This document shows positions 16,037-23,472 of a DNA stretch of 60,832 nucleotides, piece after piece. Numbering within the stretch: position 1 is the stretch's first letter; each line of letters opens with the position of its first letter. Source of the stretch: GW2011-AR18 sp038046085 (GTDB taxonomy: Archaea > Nanobdellota > Nanobdellia > SCGC-AAA011-G17 > GW2011-AR18); the NCBI GenBank assembly GCA_038046085.1, contig JBBSWW010000002.1, forward strand, positions 1-60,832, in the 5' to 3' direction. Below the pieces are notes generated by a model. The model did not search any database, had not been told where the DNA came from, and saw only the letters and a list, made by a program, of their open reading frames with translations. Made by a program: the position numbers and the translations under genes.

Positions 16037-16207
16037 ATGAAACAAACAAAGAGGAATGTAATAGGAATGGCTGGAGTTATAAGTACTGTACTTGGAATGA
16101 CTGTTACTATAGCCAGCCTTGGTGAAGGAAATTATTGGCTATCAATTATAGCAGGATTATTCATAGTTTGCGGTCTATTGTTAGTGGCTTTAGCTTTAGG
16201 TGATTAA
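16037..16207 (+). CDS. Small two-TM membrane protein
   Basis: 56 residues. A basic start (MKQTKRNVIG) leads into two hydrophobic helices, MAGVISTVLGMTVTIASL and LSIIAGLFIVCGLLLVALAL, separated by GEGNYW. It ends one base before the next small membrane-protein gene, so the two are probably one unit. Unrecognised family; the hydrophobic pattern and close linkage support a real gene. Confidence 0.6.
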   Translation: MKQTKRNVIGMAGVISTVLGMTVTIASLGEGNYWLSIIAGLFIVCGLLLVALALGD

Positions 16208-16208
16208 A

Positions 16209-16475
16209 ATGAGATCAATAATAAGAAAAAATATTTTAGATCTAGAATATAATAAACAATTGCAATACTTAAATGCGTGCATAGTACTATTCTTTACTTA
16301 TATAATAGGTGTATTAATAGCATTCTTTTCTAGACAGATATCACATAATAAAAATGATTTAATATCATTCTTTATTATTTCATTTTTTGTACTAGTGATA
16401 ATATTATTTTTCCTAACTAATATAAAGATAAAAATGAAAAATATCGTAAACGAGATAGAAAAATTGAATTTATAA
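16209..16475 (+). CDS. Small membrane protein
   Basis: 88 residues from the ATG at 16209; an upstream GTG at 16200 lies inside the preceding gene and is not preferred. Two TM helices (ACIVLFFTYIIGVLIAFF and LISFFIISFFVLVIILFFLTNI) are followed by a short Lys/Glu-rich helix. It overlaps the 3' end of the convergent cbf5 gene by six bases. Function unknown. Confidence 0.6.
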   Translation: MRSIIRKNILDLEYNKQLQYLNACIVLFFTYIIGVLIAFFSRQISHNKNDLISFFIISFFVLVIILFFLTNIKIKMKNIVNEIEKLNL

Positions 16476-17456
16476 TTTTTTATAGTGAGGATAAACTTCA
16501 GGATCCATAAATACTCTAGTAACTTTAAGAGCTAAACCTTTAGAGTTATTAGCAATTTCATCAGCACTCATTAAAGCCTGACCTAAACAAACTAATTCAT
16601 TCTTCAAAGAGAAAACAGCAACTAAATCATCTTTGTTAATACATTTTTCATATTTTGAAATTCCTGGAAGAGAGAGATTCATACCGTGACATAAAGGATC
16701 AACAGCATTATCAGAAACCCAAACTTTACCTAAATGCTGCATAGCAAATTCAACTGGTTTGATTATTTTTTTAATCTCAACTTCATTACCTTCATTTAAT
16801 AAAGTGAAAGCATCCTTAATATCTTGTAAAGAATACCATTCATTATCATTAAAAGGTCCTGCTTTAGTTCTAATTAATTGCTGCATATGAGCATGAGTCT
16901 TCAATAATTTACCCCAGTCATCACAAATCCTTCTAATGTAAGTACCAGCTTGGCAGCCAATAATAAAAAGAACATCCTGTTTTCTAATTTCTAAAATTTC
17001 CATATAATAAACTTCACGTTCTCTATACTCACGCTTAACAGCAGATTTCAAAGGAGGAAGTTGTGTAATTTTACCAATTAATTTATTTGCTGATTCTCTA
17101 ATCTGCGATTCAGAAACAGGAGTGTGAAAATGCATAAGACAAACATATTCCTTACCAGCTTTCAATAAAGCATCCATAATCTTAGTAGCCTTATTTATTG
17201 ATATTGGAAGAACACCACTGACTATTGGATCAAGAGTACCTCCATGTCCAAGTTTTTCAGATTCTAAAATCTTCTTTGCATAATCTGCAGCCTGATGTGA
17301 AGTAGGACCACTAGGCTTATTCAAAGATATTACACCACTATCAAGCAATTCTTTTATTGTCCTATTCTCAGGCTTTTTACCATACTTCTCACTTGTAACA
17401 GATTCTTTTTTAGTAATAACAGTGCGATCTTTAGTTTCCCAAGGTAATTTATTCAT
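16470..17456 (-). CDS. cbf5: H/ACA RNA-guided tRNA/rRNA pseudouridine synthase Cbf5
   Basis: 328 residues. This is the catalytic subunit of the archaeal H/ACA ribonucleoprotein, which isomerises uridine in rRNA and also acts on tRNA. The catalytic Asp is Asp76 in GHGGTLDPIVSG, preceded by the substrate loop LNKPSGPTSHQ. A C-terminal PUA domain (from about residue 250, KVWVSDNAVDPLCHGMNLSLPG) binds the guide RNA ACA box. Length is normal. No Gar1, Nop10 or L7Ae gene is adjacent. Confidence 0.96.
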   Translation of the reverse strand: MNKLPWETKDRTVITKKESVTSEKYGKKPENRTIKELLDSGVISLNKPSGPTSHQAADYAKKILESEKLGHGGTLDPIVSGVLPISINKATKIMDALLKAGKEYVCLMHFHTPVSESQIRESANKLIGKITQLPPLKSAVKREYREREVYYMEILEIRKQDVLFIIGCQAGTYIRRICDDWGKLLKTHAHMQQLIRTKAGPFNDNEWYSLQDIKDAFTLLNEGNEVEIKKIIKPVEFAMQHLGKVWVSDNAVDPLCHGMNLSLPGISKYEKCINKDDLVAVFSLKNELVCLGQALMSADEIANNSKGLALKVTRVFMDPEVYPHYKKL

Positions 17457-17509
17457 AGAACTAGAAGATTAAAAGAACTTATAAATGTTAATACTATTAA
17501 AATACTAAA

Positions 17510-18169
17510 ATGTCTGGTAATGTATTCAAAAAATTTGTTAGTTTAAAAGAAGCAAAAAGGGAATTTAATGTTTATTTTTTACACGGTTTTGGACATTATG
17601 ATCAATTAAGCCCATATAAAGGCTGGAAGGATCATTTAACTAAATTAATAAAAGAAAAACAGCATATAGCCTGTGTTACAATAAGGTATGAAAATTTATC
17701 TGACAGGCCATGGAGATTTATTGGTGCAGTACTTAGTGATGGGATTATAACAAATGCTCGTAGAAGAGATATGGGTTCTGGAAATATTGGAATAAGAACA
17801 GTAACAAGTGAATGGGATCTTAGAGATGCAATCATAAATAATGAAGGATATAATGAGATACATGTTTACAATCCTAAAATCTTTGGGCTATATTTAAAAA
17901 TTAAACTTACTGAAGATGGAAGCGTGAAAAACTATAACTTAGATCAAATACATTTTGGTAACTTTACTTGGTTCAGAAGGAGTATTAAGAAAGCTTTTAA
18001 TTTTACTTGGAAAAATAATGAATATACTGATTATCAGGATGTATATCAAGAAGCAGAAAAATATAATTTGAAAATATGTGGTTTAATAAACGGAAAACTT
18101 TACTCATTGGTCTATAAAGATCATAAGTTTTATCTTGGAAAAGAAATTAAACCAAAAGAAATAAAATGA
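17510..18169 (+). CDS. Hypothetical protein
   Basis: 219 residues, apparently soluble. Visible features are an N-terminal strand VYFLHGFGHYDQL, an Arg-rich loop NARRRDMGSGNIG, a WDLRDAIINNEGYNEIHVYNP segment and a C-terminal EAEKYNLKICGLINGKLYSLVY that reads like alternating helix and strand. No catalytic motif can be assigned. It has its own TATA-like element (CTTATAAATG) about 25 bases before the ATG and is flanked by convergent ribosomal genes. Function unknown. Confidence 0.65.
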   Translation: MSGNVFKKFVSLKEAKREFNVYFLHGFGHYDQLSPYKGWKDHLTKLIKEKQHIACVTIRYENLSDRPWRFIGAVLSDGIITNARRRDMGSGNIGIRTVTSEWDLRDAIINNEGYNEIHVYNPKIFGLYLKIKLTEDGSVKNYNLDQIHFGNFTWFRRSIKKAFNFTWKNNEYTDYQDVYQEAEKYNLKICGLINGKLYSLVYKDHKFYLGKEIKPKEIK

Positions 18170-18232
18170 AACAACAAAAAATTGTTTAAAGTAATCTTTA
18201 GAAATAATTGAAAAATATTAAAGAAAAATTAA

Positions 18233-18739
18233 TTACTCTTTCTTACCAGATTCAGGAATAACCATTGAGATTTTTTCAGTATGCTGGAAAATCTGCTCAT
18301 TCTGTTTAAGCTTCTTATTAGGCTGGTTAACATTCTTAGGACCATGCTCTTTCTTAGCGTCCTTAGATTCTTCATGAGCTTGTTCTTTACGCATTTCTTT
18401 ATTATCAGTCTTAGATTCTTCTTTCTTAACTGAAGGTTTTTTCTTAGAATCTTTCTTATCTTCCTTAGTAATCACAGCAGCGAAAGGAACGTCAACTAAT
18501 TCAACGAAACCAATACCGTCACGGACCATAGCATGAACTTTAACTCTGGTGGGAGGATTTGATTTACCTCTAGACCAGATCTGCAAATTTAACTGAGGAC
18601 CAACATTAACTTTTTCAGTCTTCAAATGACGCACTATAAACTGTTTAACAGCTCTAACTGCTTTTGAAGATCTCTTATATATAGGAGCTTTCAAAAATTC
18701 TTTCCTTAATGGAATTGTAAATAGTTTTTCATCTGCCAT
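18233..18739 (-). CDS. rpl31e: Ribosomal protein L31e with long charged C-terminal extension
   Basis: 168 residues, about twice the usual length. Residues 1 to about 88 are a standard L31e (LFTIPLRKEFLKAPIYKRSSKAVRAVKQFIV..LKTEKVNV... RGKSNPPTRVKVHAMVRDG). After that comes an 80-residue tail of Lys, Glu, Asp and Asn, ending in a less polar ISMVIPESGKKE. L31e lines the peptide exit tunnel of the large subunit, so the tail may reach the nascent-chain exit site. It is the last gene of the S19e-PDCD5-L39e-L31e operon, two bases after L39e. Confidence 0.92.
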   Translation of the reverse strand: MADEKLFTIPLRKEFLKAPIYKRSSKAVRAVKQFIVRHLKTEKVNVGPQLNLQIWSRGKSNPPTRVKVHAMVRDGIGFVELVDVPFAAVITKEDKKDSKKKPSVKKEESKTDNKEMRKEQAHEESKDAKKEHGPKNVNQPNKKLKQNEQIFQHTEKISMVIPESGKKE

Positions 18740-18741
18740 GT

Positions 18742-18915
18742 TTATGCTCTTGTCTTAGTCCTTCTCCAACTTCTCTTCTTAGATGTATAACGAGCTGGGT
18801 GAATTTTTTTCATAGTTTTATTTATCTTTGGAATAACCCAGATAGGAGCCCAACGTGTCTGTTTTCCTTTCTTAGCTAAACGTAATTTCTTTGCTTTAGG
18901 TTTGAATCTTGCCAT
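18742..18915 (-). CDS. rpl39e: Ribosomal protein L39e
   Basis: 57 residues, a typical size for this tiny, very basic tunnel protein of the archaeal/eukaryotic large subunit. The sequence begins MARFKPKAKKLRLAKKGKQ, contains RWAPIWVIPK and ends in a run of Arg/Lys/Thr. The start overlaps the PDCD5 stop by one base (TAATG) and the stop lies two bases before the L31e start. It is easily missed because of its size. Confidence 0.95.
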   Translation of the reverse strand: MARFKPKAKKLRLAKKGKQTRWAPIWVIPKINKTMKKIHPARYTSKKRSWRRTKTRA

Positions 18916-19181
18916 TACTTCCTCACATACCTGAATGAACTCTGCCTATTTTCGGGTTCTATTCTTACTAATAAATCTTTAAATTGCTGATCATTAATAA
19001 CGTTCTTTATATGTCCTTCATTAACTAACTGGCAGATAACTGCAGATACTTGTAAAGCTTTTTCTGGATGAGCGGATTTTAAACTACCAAAACGAACCAA
19101 TGCTTCTTGTGATAAATATTGTTTTGCCATGTTTTCCATCTCTAAAATCTGCTTTTTTAGTTTTTCGTTCTCCTCGTTCAT
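18915..19181 (-). CDS. PDCD5-like DNA/ribosome-associated protein
   Basis: 88 residues, a little short for the family (100-115). It has an N-terminal charged helix, a core VRFGSLKSAHPEKALQVSAVICQLVNEGHIKNVINDQQFKDLLVRI that matches the PDCD5/TFAR19 three-helix bundle, and a basic end. In archaea this gene typically sits between S19e and L39e, as here. It overlaps S19e by ATGA and L39e by one base. Its biochemical role is not settled. Confidence 0.9.
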   Translation of the reverse strand: MNEENEKLKKQILEMENMAKQYLSQEALVRFGSLKSAHPEKALQVSAVICQLVNEGHIKNVINDQQFKDLLVRIEPENRQSSFRYVRK

Positions 19182-19588
19182 CTTACTGCGCTTTTATCAA
19201 CCAAGGACTTACCTTTAGGTGATATTATTCTTCCTTTATGAATACCATCTTTTTTGTTGATAACTAATTCAGCTTTCTCTAATTGCTGCATAACATTCCT
19301 AAGTATCTTACCTGAAGCTAAATAAAACTTAGCTGGTTTATGACCTCTACGTTTTCTTGAACCGTACTTAACTCTTAACTTAGCAACACCGATAGGACCT
19401 CTTCTATAGATTGTGATCAAAACAGAAGCTGATCTCTTGTAGAACCAATCAAGATCAACAGGAGGACGTTCTTTACCAGCACCAGTCTTTACAAAAATAG
19501 CCCAGTCTGGTGATTTAACCAAGGATTTTAAACTCTCGCTTAATTTTTCAATTGATTTTTGGATGTCTCCATCATTTATGCTTGCCAT
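19178..19588 (-). CDS. rps19e: Ribosomal protein S19e
   Basis: 136 residues. Small-subunit protein of archaea and eukaryotes. The conserved centre RPPVDLDWFYKRSASVLITIYRRGPIGVAKLRVKYG and the basic RKRRGHKPAKFY segment are intact, followed by the winged-helix-like GKILRNVMQQLEKAELV. First gene of the four-gene operon, with an AAGGAG Shine-Dalgarno at 19600-19605. Confidence 0.96.
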   Translation of the reverse strand: MASINDGDIQKSIEKLSESLKSLVKSPDWAIFVKTGAGKERPPVDLDWFYKRSASVLITIYRRGPIGVAKLRVKYGSRKRRGHKPAKFYLASGKILRNVMQQLEKAELVINKKDGIHKGRIISPKGKSLVDKSAVR

Positions 19589-19599
19589 ATTTCATTACG

Positions 19600-19687
19600 C
19601 TCCTTGCGGAACAAGTGAGATTATTATTAATCTCTATTAGATATTACATCTAAAGTAAGAAATGAGAAACTTGAGTCTTTTAAAAAG
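19600..19687 (-). promoter_or_regulatory. Leader of the S19e operon: TATA box, hairpin, Shine-Dalgarno
   Basis: On the minus strand the elements in order are a TATA box CTTTTTAAAAG (19677-19687), a perfect hairpin with 7-base arms GAGATTA/TAATCTC and a 4-base loop (19617-19634), and AAGGAG (19600-19605), which is 11 bases before the ATG. The implied leader is about 65-70 bases, longer than most in this window. The hairpin may be a translation-control element or a chance AT-rich palindrome. Confidence 0.45.
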
Positions 19688-19757
19688 GTTTCGGACATGA
19701 TTATGATATAATCCCTTACAGAAATTCTTATAAATCAATAACTGATGCATAAGAAAC

Positions 19758-20282
19758 ATGGGATTTTTAGATATATTCAAATCAAAGAGGATAGAAGAAC
19801 CTGATACAGGTTATTTACAAAGTGCAAAGAATAATCTAAGGAATGCACATACACACATAAGCAAATTCTTAGAAGGAACAAAAGATTTCACATCAGCAAG
19901 AAGACATGAGGAACAATACCTGAACATACAACAGAGACTGCTTGAGATGAAGACACTGCTTGTTGAGGGAAATACATTAATTGATAAAAAAATAAAGAAT
20001 GACATAACTTACCAGAGTGACAGATTAAAAAATACAGAACAATTAAAGAAAGCAGTCGAGATGATAATAAAAGAATTAAGAGAGGAGAATGCAGAAAAAG
20101 ATAATGGAATAATAAAATTCTTAGAAGCAGAGATGTGGAATGATGACAGGAAAAAAAGAGGATTCCCAACACCACAAAACCATGAGATGTTAATACACTC
20201 ATTAGATGATGCAAGGGTAGCACTGAAAGATTTAAGCTTTAATCTAGAGAGCTATAATCTACAGGTTACAAATCCAGCATAA
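19758..20282 (+). CDS. Helical soluble protein, unknown
   Basis: 174 residues, almost wholly helical and charged (SAKNNLRNAHTHISKFLEG, YLNIQQRLLEMKTLLVEGN, EQLKKAVEMIIKELREEN). It starts with MGFLDIFKSK, similar to the N-terminus of the coiled-coil protein at 13331. A TATA-like CTTATAAATC about 25 bases upstream suggests a leaderless message. It is followed after 19 bases by an exported helical protein, so the two may work together. No family recognised. Confidence 0.65.
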   Translation: MGFLDIFKSKRIEEPDTGYLQSAKNNLRNAHTHISKFLEGTKDFTSARRHEEQYLNIQQRLLEMKTLLVEGNTLIDKKIKNDITYQSDRLKNTEQLKKAVEMIIKELREENAEKDNGIIKFLEAEMWNDDRKKRGFPTPQNHEMLIHSLDDARVALKDLSFNLESYNLQVTNPA

Positions 20283-20301
20283 AAACAGGGAGGAAAATAA
20301 A

Positions 20302-21198
20302 ATGAAGAAATTAACAGCAGTATTTGTATTATGTATATTTGTATTAAGTGTATTTTCTGTATATGCAGAAGAGAATAAGACTAATGAAAAAACATTAGAG
20401 AGAGAACAGAACAAAGAGGCACGTAAAGAGGCAAAAGAGAATGTAAAGGAAGGAAGAAAACTTGTCAAAGAATCAAGAAATGGTTACAAAGAACTCAAAG
20501 AGGAAGCAAAACGGTGCAGCAAGAATGTATTAAAGACAAGAGAGACACCTGAATGCTTAAAAAAAGTAAGAGAATTCAAAGCTGAGGCAAAACCATTCTT
20601 AAAAACTTCATCTGAAGATATATTAAAAATATTAGAGAATGAGAAGAAAAGATTAGAAGCTTCAAACCTTGAGGATAAGGAAGAACATATTGCAGCTCTT
20701 GATCAGATAATAAATAAATTAAAAGATACACAAGATAAGATCAACAGGCTTCCTGAAGATTCAGCAAAGACTGAACTTAAAGATGTTGCATTATCATTAA
20801 GAAAGAACTTACAGGAAACAAAAGGATCAATCAAGGAAATCAATGGGGCATTTGCAGGAAAAAGACTTGGAGAGATAATAAGCAAGGCTGGAAATCTAGA
20901 AAAGAAAATGCAGAAAGTACTTGACAGACTGAAGACAGATGGAAAGGACATAAGCTCAGTACAACCTGATGTTGACAAGTTCAAAGCAAATGTTGCATTA
21001 GCAAAAGAAAACCATGCTAAAGCACTAGCTAAAATAAAAGAGGCAAGGACAACAAATAACAAGGAACTAAAAACTGAAGCACTAAAATTAATGTCTGACG
21101 CACATAAGAACCTAAAAGATGCTGAGATGAATTTAAAAGATGCTGCAGCAAAGATAAGAGCTTTAAACAAAAGTGCAAAGAACGAGACGGAGGCATGA
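20302..21198 (+). CDS. Exported alpha-helical protein
   Basis: 298 residues. A strong Shine-Dalgarno GGGAGG (20288-20293) precedes the ATG. The N-terminus MKKLTAVFVLCIFVLSVFSVYAEE is a signal peptide. The mature part is nearly all helix, rich in Glu and Lys, with several heptad-like stretches (EKRLEASNLEDKEEHIAALDQIINKL and others), and may form a long bundle outside the cell. One pair of Cys (RCSKNVLKTRETPECL) could form a disulfide. Followed after five bases by a lipoprotein gene. Function unknown. Confidence 0.75.
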   Translation: MKKLTAVFVLCIFVLSVFSVYAEENKTNEKTLEREQNKEARKEAKENVKEGRKLVKESRNGYKELKEEAKRCSKNVLKTRETPECLKKVREFKAEAKPFLKTSSEDILKILENEKKRLEASNLEDKEEHIAALDQIINKLKDTQDKINRLPEDSAKTELKDVALSLRKNLQETKGSIKEINGAFAGKRLGEIISKAGNLEKKMQKVLDRLKTDGKDISSVQPDVDKFKANVALAKENHAKALAKIKEARTTNNKELKTEALKLMSDAHKNLKDAEMNLKDAAAKIRALNKSAKNETEA

Positions 21199-21203
21199 GG
21201 TAA

Positions 21204-21413
21204 ATGAGAAAAATAACATCAATATTGATTGTCTTAGTATTATTATTGGCAATAAGCTGCAGTAAAACTGATAGTCAACAGACTAGTGAAGAAACATCTA
21301 CAGAAAGTTCTTCAGAAGATCTAGATTCTGAACTTTTCAATGAGCCAGATTACAGCAGTTCTGATGAACAATTAGATGATCTAGACAATGATCTTGACTT
21401 AAATGAAGTCTAA
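21204..21413 (+). CDS. Small lipoprotein-like exported protein
   Basis: 69 residues. The N-terminus MRKITSILIVLVLLLAISCS has a lipobox-like LAISC, so the Cys could be lipid-anchored. The rest is Ser/Asp/Glu/Thr-rich and very acidic (EDLDSELFNEPDYSSSDEQ), with a likely disordered surface tail. GAGGTAA serves as ribosome binding site. It sits just after the exported helical protein; the acidic tail could interact with the basic helical partner. Function unknown. Confidence 0.65.
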   Translation: MRKITSILIVLVLLLAISCSKTDSQQTSEETSTESSSEDLDSELFNEPDYSSSDEQLDDLDNDLDLNEV

Positions 21414-21437
21414 ATTTTTATTTTTTTATTATAATTT
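21414..21437 (+). terminator. Oligo-T terminator after the lipoprotein gene
   Basis: Directly after the TAA the sequence is a run of T (ATTTTTATTTTTTTATTATAATTTT). Archaeal RNA polymerase commonly stops at such T tracts without a hairpin. It separates this unit from the pilin-like gene, which has its own TATA box (GATTTATAAG). Confidence 0.45.
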
Positions 21438-21478
21438 TAAATAAAAAGATTTATAAGAAACAATAGTGGTAAAATTGT

Positions 21479-21997
21479 ATGATAAATAAAAAGGGTGCTA
21501 TGGAACTTTCTATGACTACAATAATAGTCATTGTAATTGGAGTTGCATTATTATCATTTGGGCTATTCTTTGTAAATAAAATCAAAATAGGAGTTTTAGA
21601 TCTTTCTGATGCGACATTTGAGGATGCACAAAAACAGTTATCTGAAGGATTAAGTGATGTTACAAACTTTTTAACAATATCGCCAGATAGTGTGTCAATC
21701 CAACCAGAAGGTGATAGGTCTGTTAAAGTTGTTGTTTTAAATTTAGAAGAAAGAGATGTAAAAGTTAAACTTGTTACAACTCCAATAAAAGATGATAAAT
21801 TAAGATGTTTATTTTATGATACTAAAGAATCAGAATCATTAGAATATCCTTTACCATCAGGTGCTAAAACACCAGTAATTCCATTATTAGTCCAAGACCT
21901 AAATGGCGGAATAAGAACAACAGGATGCAGAGTAGTAGTTAGTGGTGGACAAACAAGTGAGAACCAAGGAACATTATTAGTTAGAGTAGAGAAATAA
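21479..21997 (+). CDS. Type IV pilin/archaellin-like exported protein
   Basis: 172 residues. The N-terminus NKKGAMELSMTTIIVIVIGVALLSFGLFF resembles a class III (prepilin) signal: a short basic leader, KKGA, a Glu four residues after the Gly, then a hydrophobic helix. The mature domain is beta-rich with two Cys (LRCLFYD and TGCRVVV) that could bridge. Such proteins assemble into pilus- or archaellum-like fibres or remain as minor membrane pilins. No prepilin peptidase or assembly ATPase is in the window. Confidence 0.75.
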   Translation: MINKKGAMELSMTTIIVIVIGVALLSFGLFFVNKIKIGVLDLSDATFEDAQKQLSEGLSDVTNFLTISPDSVSIQPEGDRSVKVVVLNLEERDVKVKLVTTPIKDDKLRCLFYDTKESESLEYPLPSGAKTPVIPLLVQDLNGGIRTTGCRVVVSGGQTSENQGTLLVRVEK

Positions 21998-22001
21998 AAA
22001 T

Positions 22002-22379
22002 TTATTCTTGATAATAACTATTAGAACCTAAAGCCAATGATAATTCTGCTTTTTTCAATTCTTTGCCTAAATAAGCAGCATGCTGAAGATTATTGAACCA
22101 TTTAAGATTATTTTTTTCAGAATATTCAAACAATGAGTTATAGATATCCTGTGGTCTTTTACCTCTAAATTCTTTAAGAATCATATGTTTATAATCACAG
22201 ACAGCAACACCAATCTCATAAGTATCGAAATAGACTCTTATCAGAACATAACAACCATCATCATTCTTATGATCCTTATAATCATCATAGGGTTTGCATC
22301 TGATAACTTCAAAATCTTCAGCTACACTTTTGTCTTTAACCCATGCTGGTCTTTCTGCCATATAATTGGAATAAATCAT
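22002..22379 (-). CDS. DUF4346-like protein
   Basis: 125 residues. The region DGCYVLIRVYFDTYEIGVAVCDYKHMILKEFRGKRPQDIYNSLFEY and the end LQHAAYLGKELKKAELSLALGSNSYYQE match my recollection of the DUF4346 family, where 'HAAYLGREL.KAE.AL' is the hallmark. In some archaea this domain is attached to pterin-related enzymes. Here it stands alone. A second in-frame ATG at 22361 (MAERPAWVKDKS) is an alternative start. Function unknown. Confidence 0.65.
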   Translation of the reverse strand: MIYSNYMAERPAWVKDKSVAEDFEVIRCKPYDDYKDHKNDDGCYVLIRVYFDTYEIGVAVCDYKHMILKEFRGKRPQDIYNSLFEYSEKNNLKWFNNLQHAAYLGKELKKAELSLALGSNSYYQE

Positions 22380-22438
22380 TTATTTATTAATCTTTTCCTA
22401 AACAAAGTTTTATTAATCATCAATAAGACTTACTACTT

Positions 22439-23455
22439 ATGAAAATAGGGTTTGCCATAATAGGTACAGGAACTATAGCAGATGTACATGCAAAGGCAAT
22501 ATTAAAAAATAAAGATGCTAAATTAATTGCTGTAAGAAGCGAAAGCAAAGAAAGAGCTGAGGAATTCGCGAAAAAATATGGCATCAAGGCTTATACTGAT
22601 TATGAGGAATTATTAAAAGATAAAGATATACAAGCTGTTGATATAGTAACAAAAAATAATACACATGCAGAACTAGGAATAAAAGCAGCAAATGCAAAAA
22701 AACATGTTCTAGTTGAGAAACCTATAGATATATCGTTAACAAAAGCAGAAAAATTAGTAGAAGAATGCAAAAAAAATAATGTTAAACTAAGTGTAATATC
22801 ACAAAAAAGATTTGATAAAGCCATATTGTTAGCAAAAAAAATAATAGATAAGAAAGAATTTGGTAATATAGAACATGTAACTGTCAAGATGATGTGGCAT
22901 AGAACAAAAGAATATTATGAAAGCTCAGGAGGGTGGAGATCAAAACAAAACACTTCAGGAGGGGGAGTATTAATGATACAGGCTATACATTATATTAATC
23001 TTCTAGGATATTTATTCGGAGATGCTGAAAGCGTAAAAAGTGAATTGATGTATAAATATAAAATGGAAGTTGAAGACACAGCACACGCTACTATTAATTT
23101 TAAGAATAATATCATGGCAGAAATAGATGCAACAGTAACATCTCCAAAGACTATGCCAGACAGGATAGAAATAAAATGTGTGAAAGGAAATATACTTCTC
23201 TATAGTTTCAATGGAATGCATATATTAAGAGTCTATTCAAGAAATTTTTTAAGATCAACTATAAATCAAATACAGAATATGATACATTTATTATATATAA
23301 AAAAAGGGAGTATAGGGAATCAAATAAATGATTTCATTAATAGTATAAAAGATAATAGAGAACCATCTGTGACAGGAGATGATGGATTAAAAACCCTAAA
23401 AATAGTTCTAGCCCTCTATAAATCCGCAAAACTTAAAAAGGAAGTAAAAGTCTGA
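22439..23455 (+). CDS. Gfo/Idh/MocA-family oxidoreductase
   Basis: 338 residues. The N-terminal Rossmann domain has FAIIGTGTIADVHAKAI (GxGxxA/G), and the family lysine is in VLVEKPIDI near residue 95. The C-terminal alpha/beta domain has GGGVLMIQAIHYINLLGYLFG, where His is the usual catalytic partner. These enzymes oxidise or reduce sugars and related polyols with NAD(P). It is the first gene of a run with a radical SAM enzyme and a glycosyltransferase, suggesting synthesis of a special sugar or surface group. Confidence 0.93.
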   Translation: MKIGFAIIGTGTIADVHAKAILKNKDAKLIAVRSESKERAEEFAKKYGIKAYTDYEELLKDKDIQAVDIVTKNNTHAELGIKAANAKKHVLVEKPIDISLTKAEKLVEECKKNNVKLSVISQKRFDKAILLAKKIIDKKEFGNIEHVTVKMMWHRTKEYYESSGGWRSKQNTSGGGVLMIQAIHYINLLGYLFGDAESVKSELMYKYKMEVEDTAHATINFKNNIMAEIDATVTSPKTMPDRIEIKCVKGNILLYSFNGMHILRVYSRNFLRSTINQIQNMIHLLYIKKGSIGNQINDFINSIKDNREPSVTGDDGLKTLKIVLALYKSAKLKKEVKV

Positions 23456-23472
23456 TTCTTTAAAGAGATAAA

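Noticed and set aside
19688..19728. Possible C/D box small RNA between the S19e operon and the helical protein gene
   Set aside because: ATGATTATGAT resembles a C box, but no matched D box or terminal stem is present.
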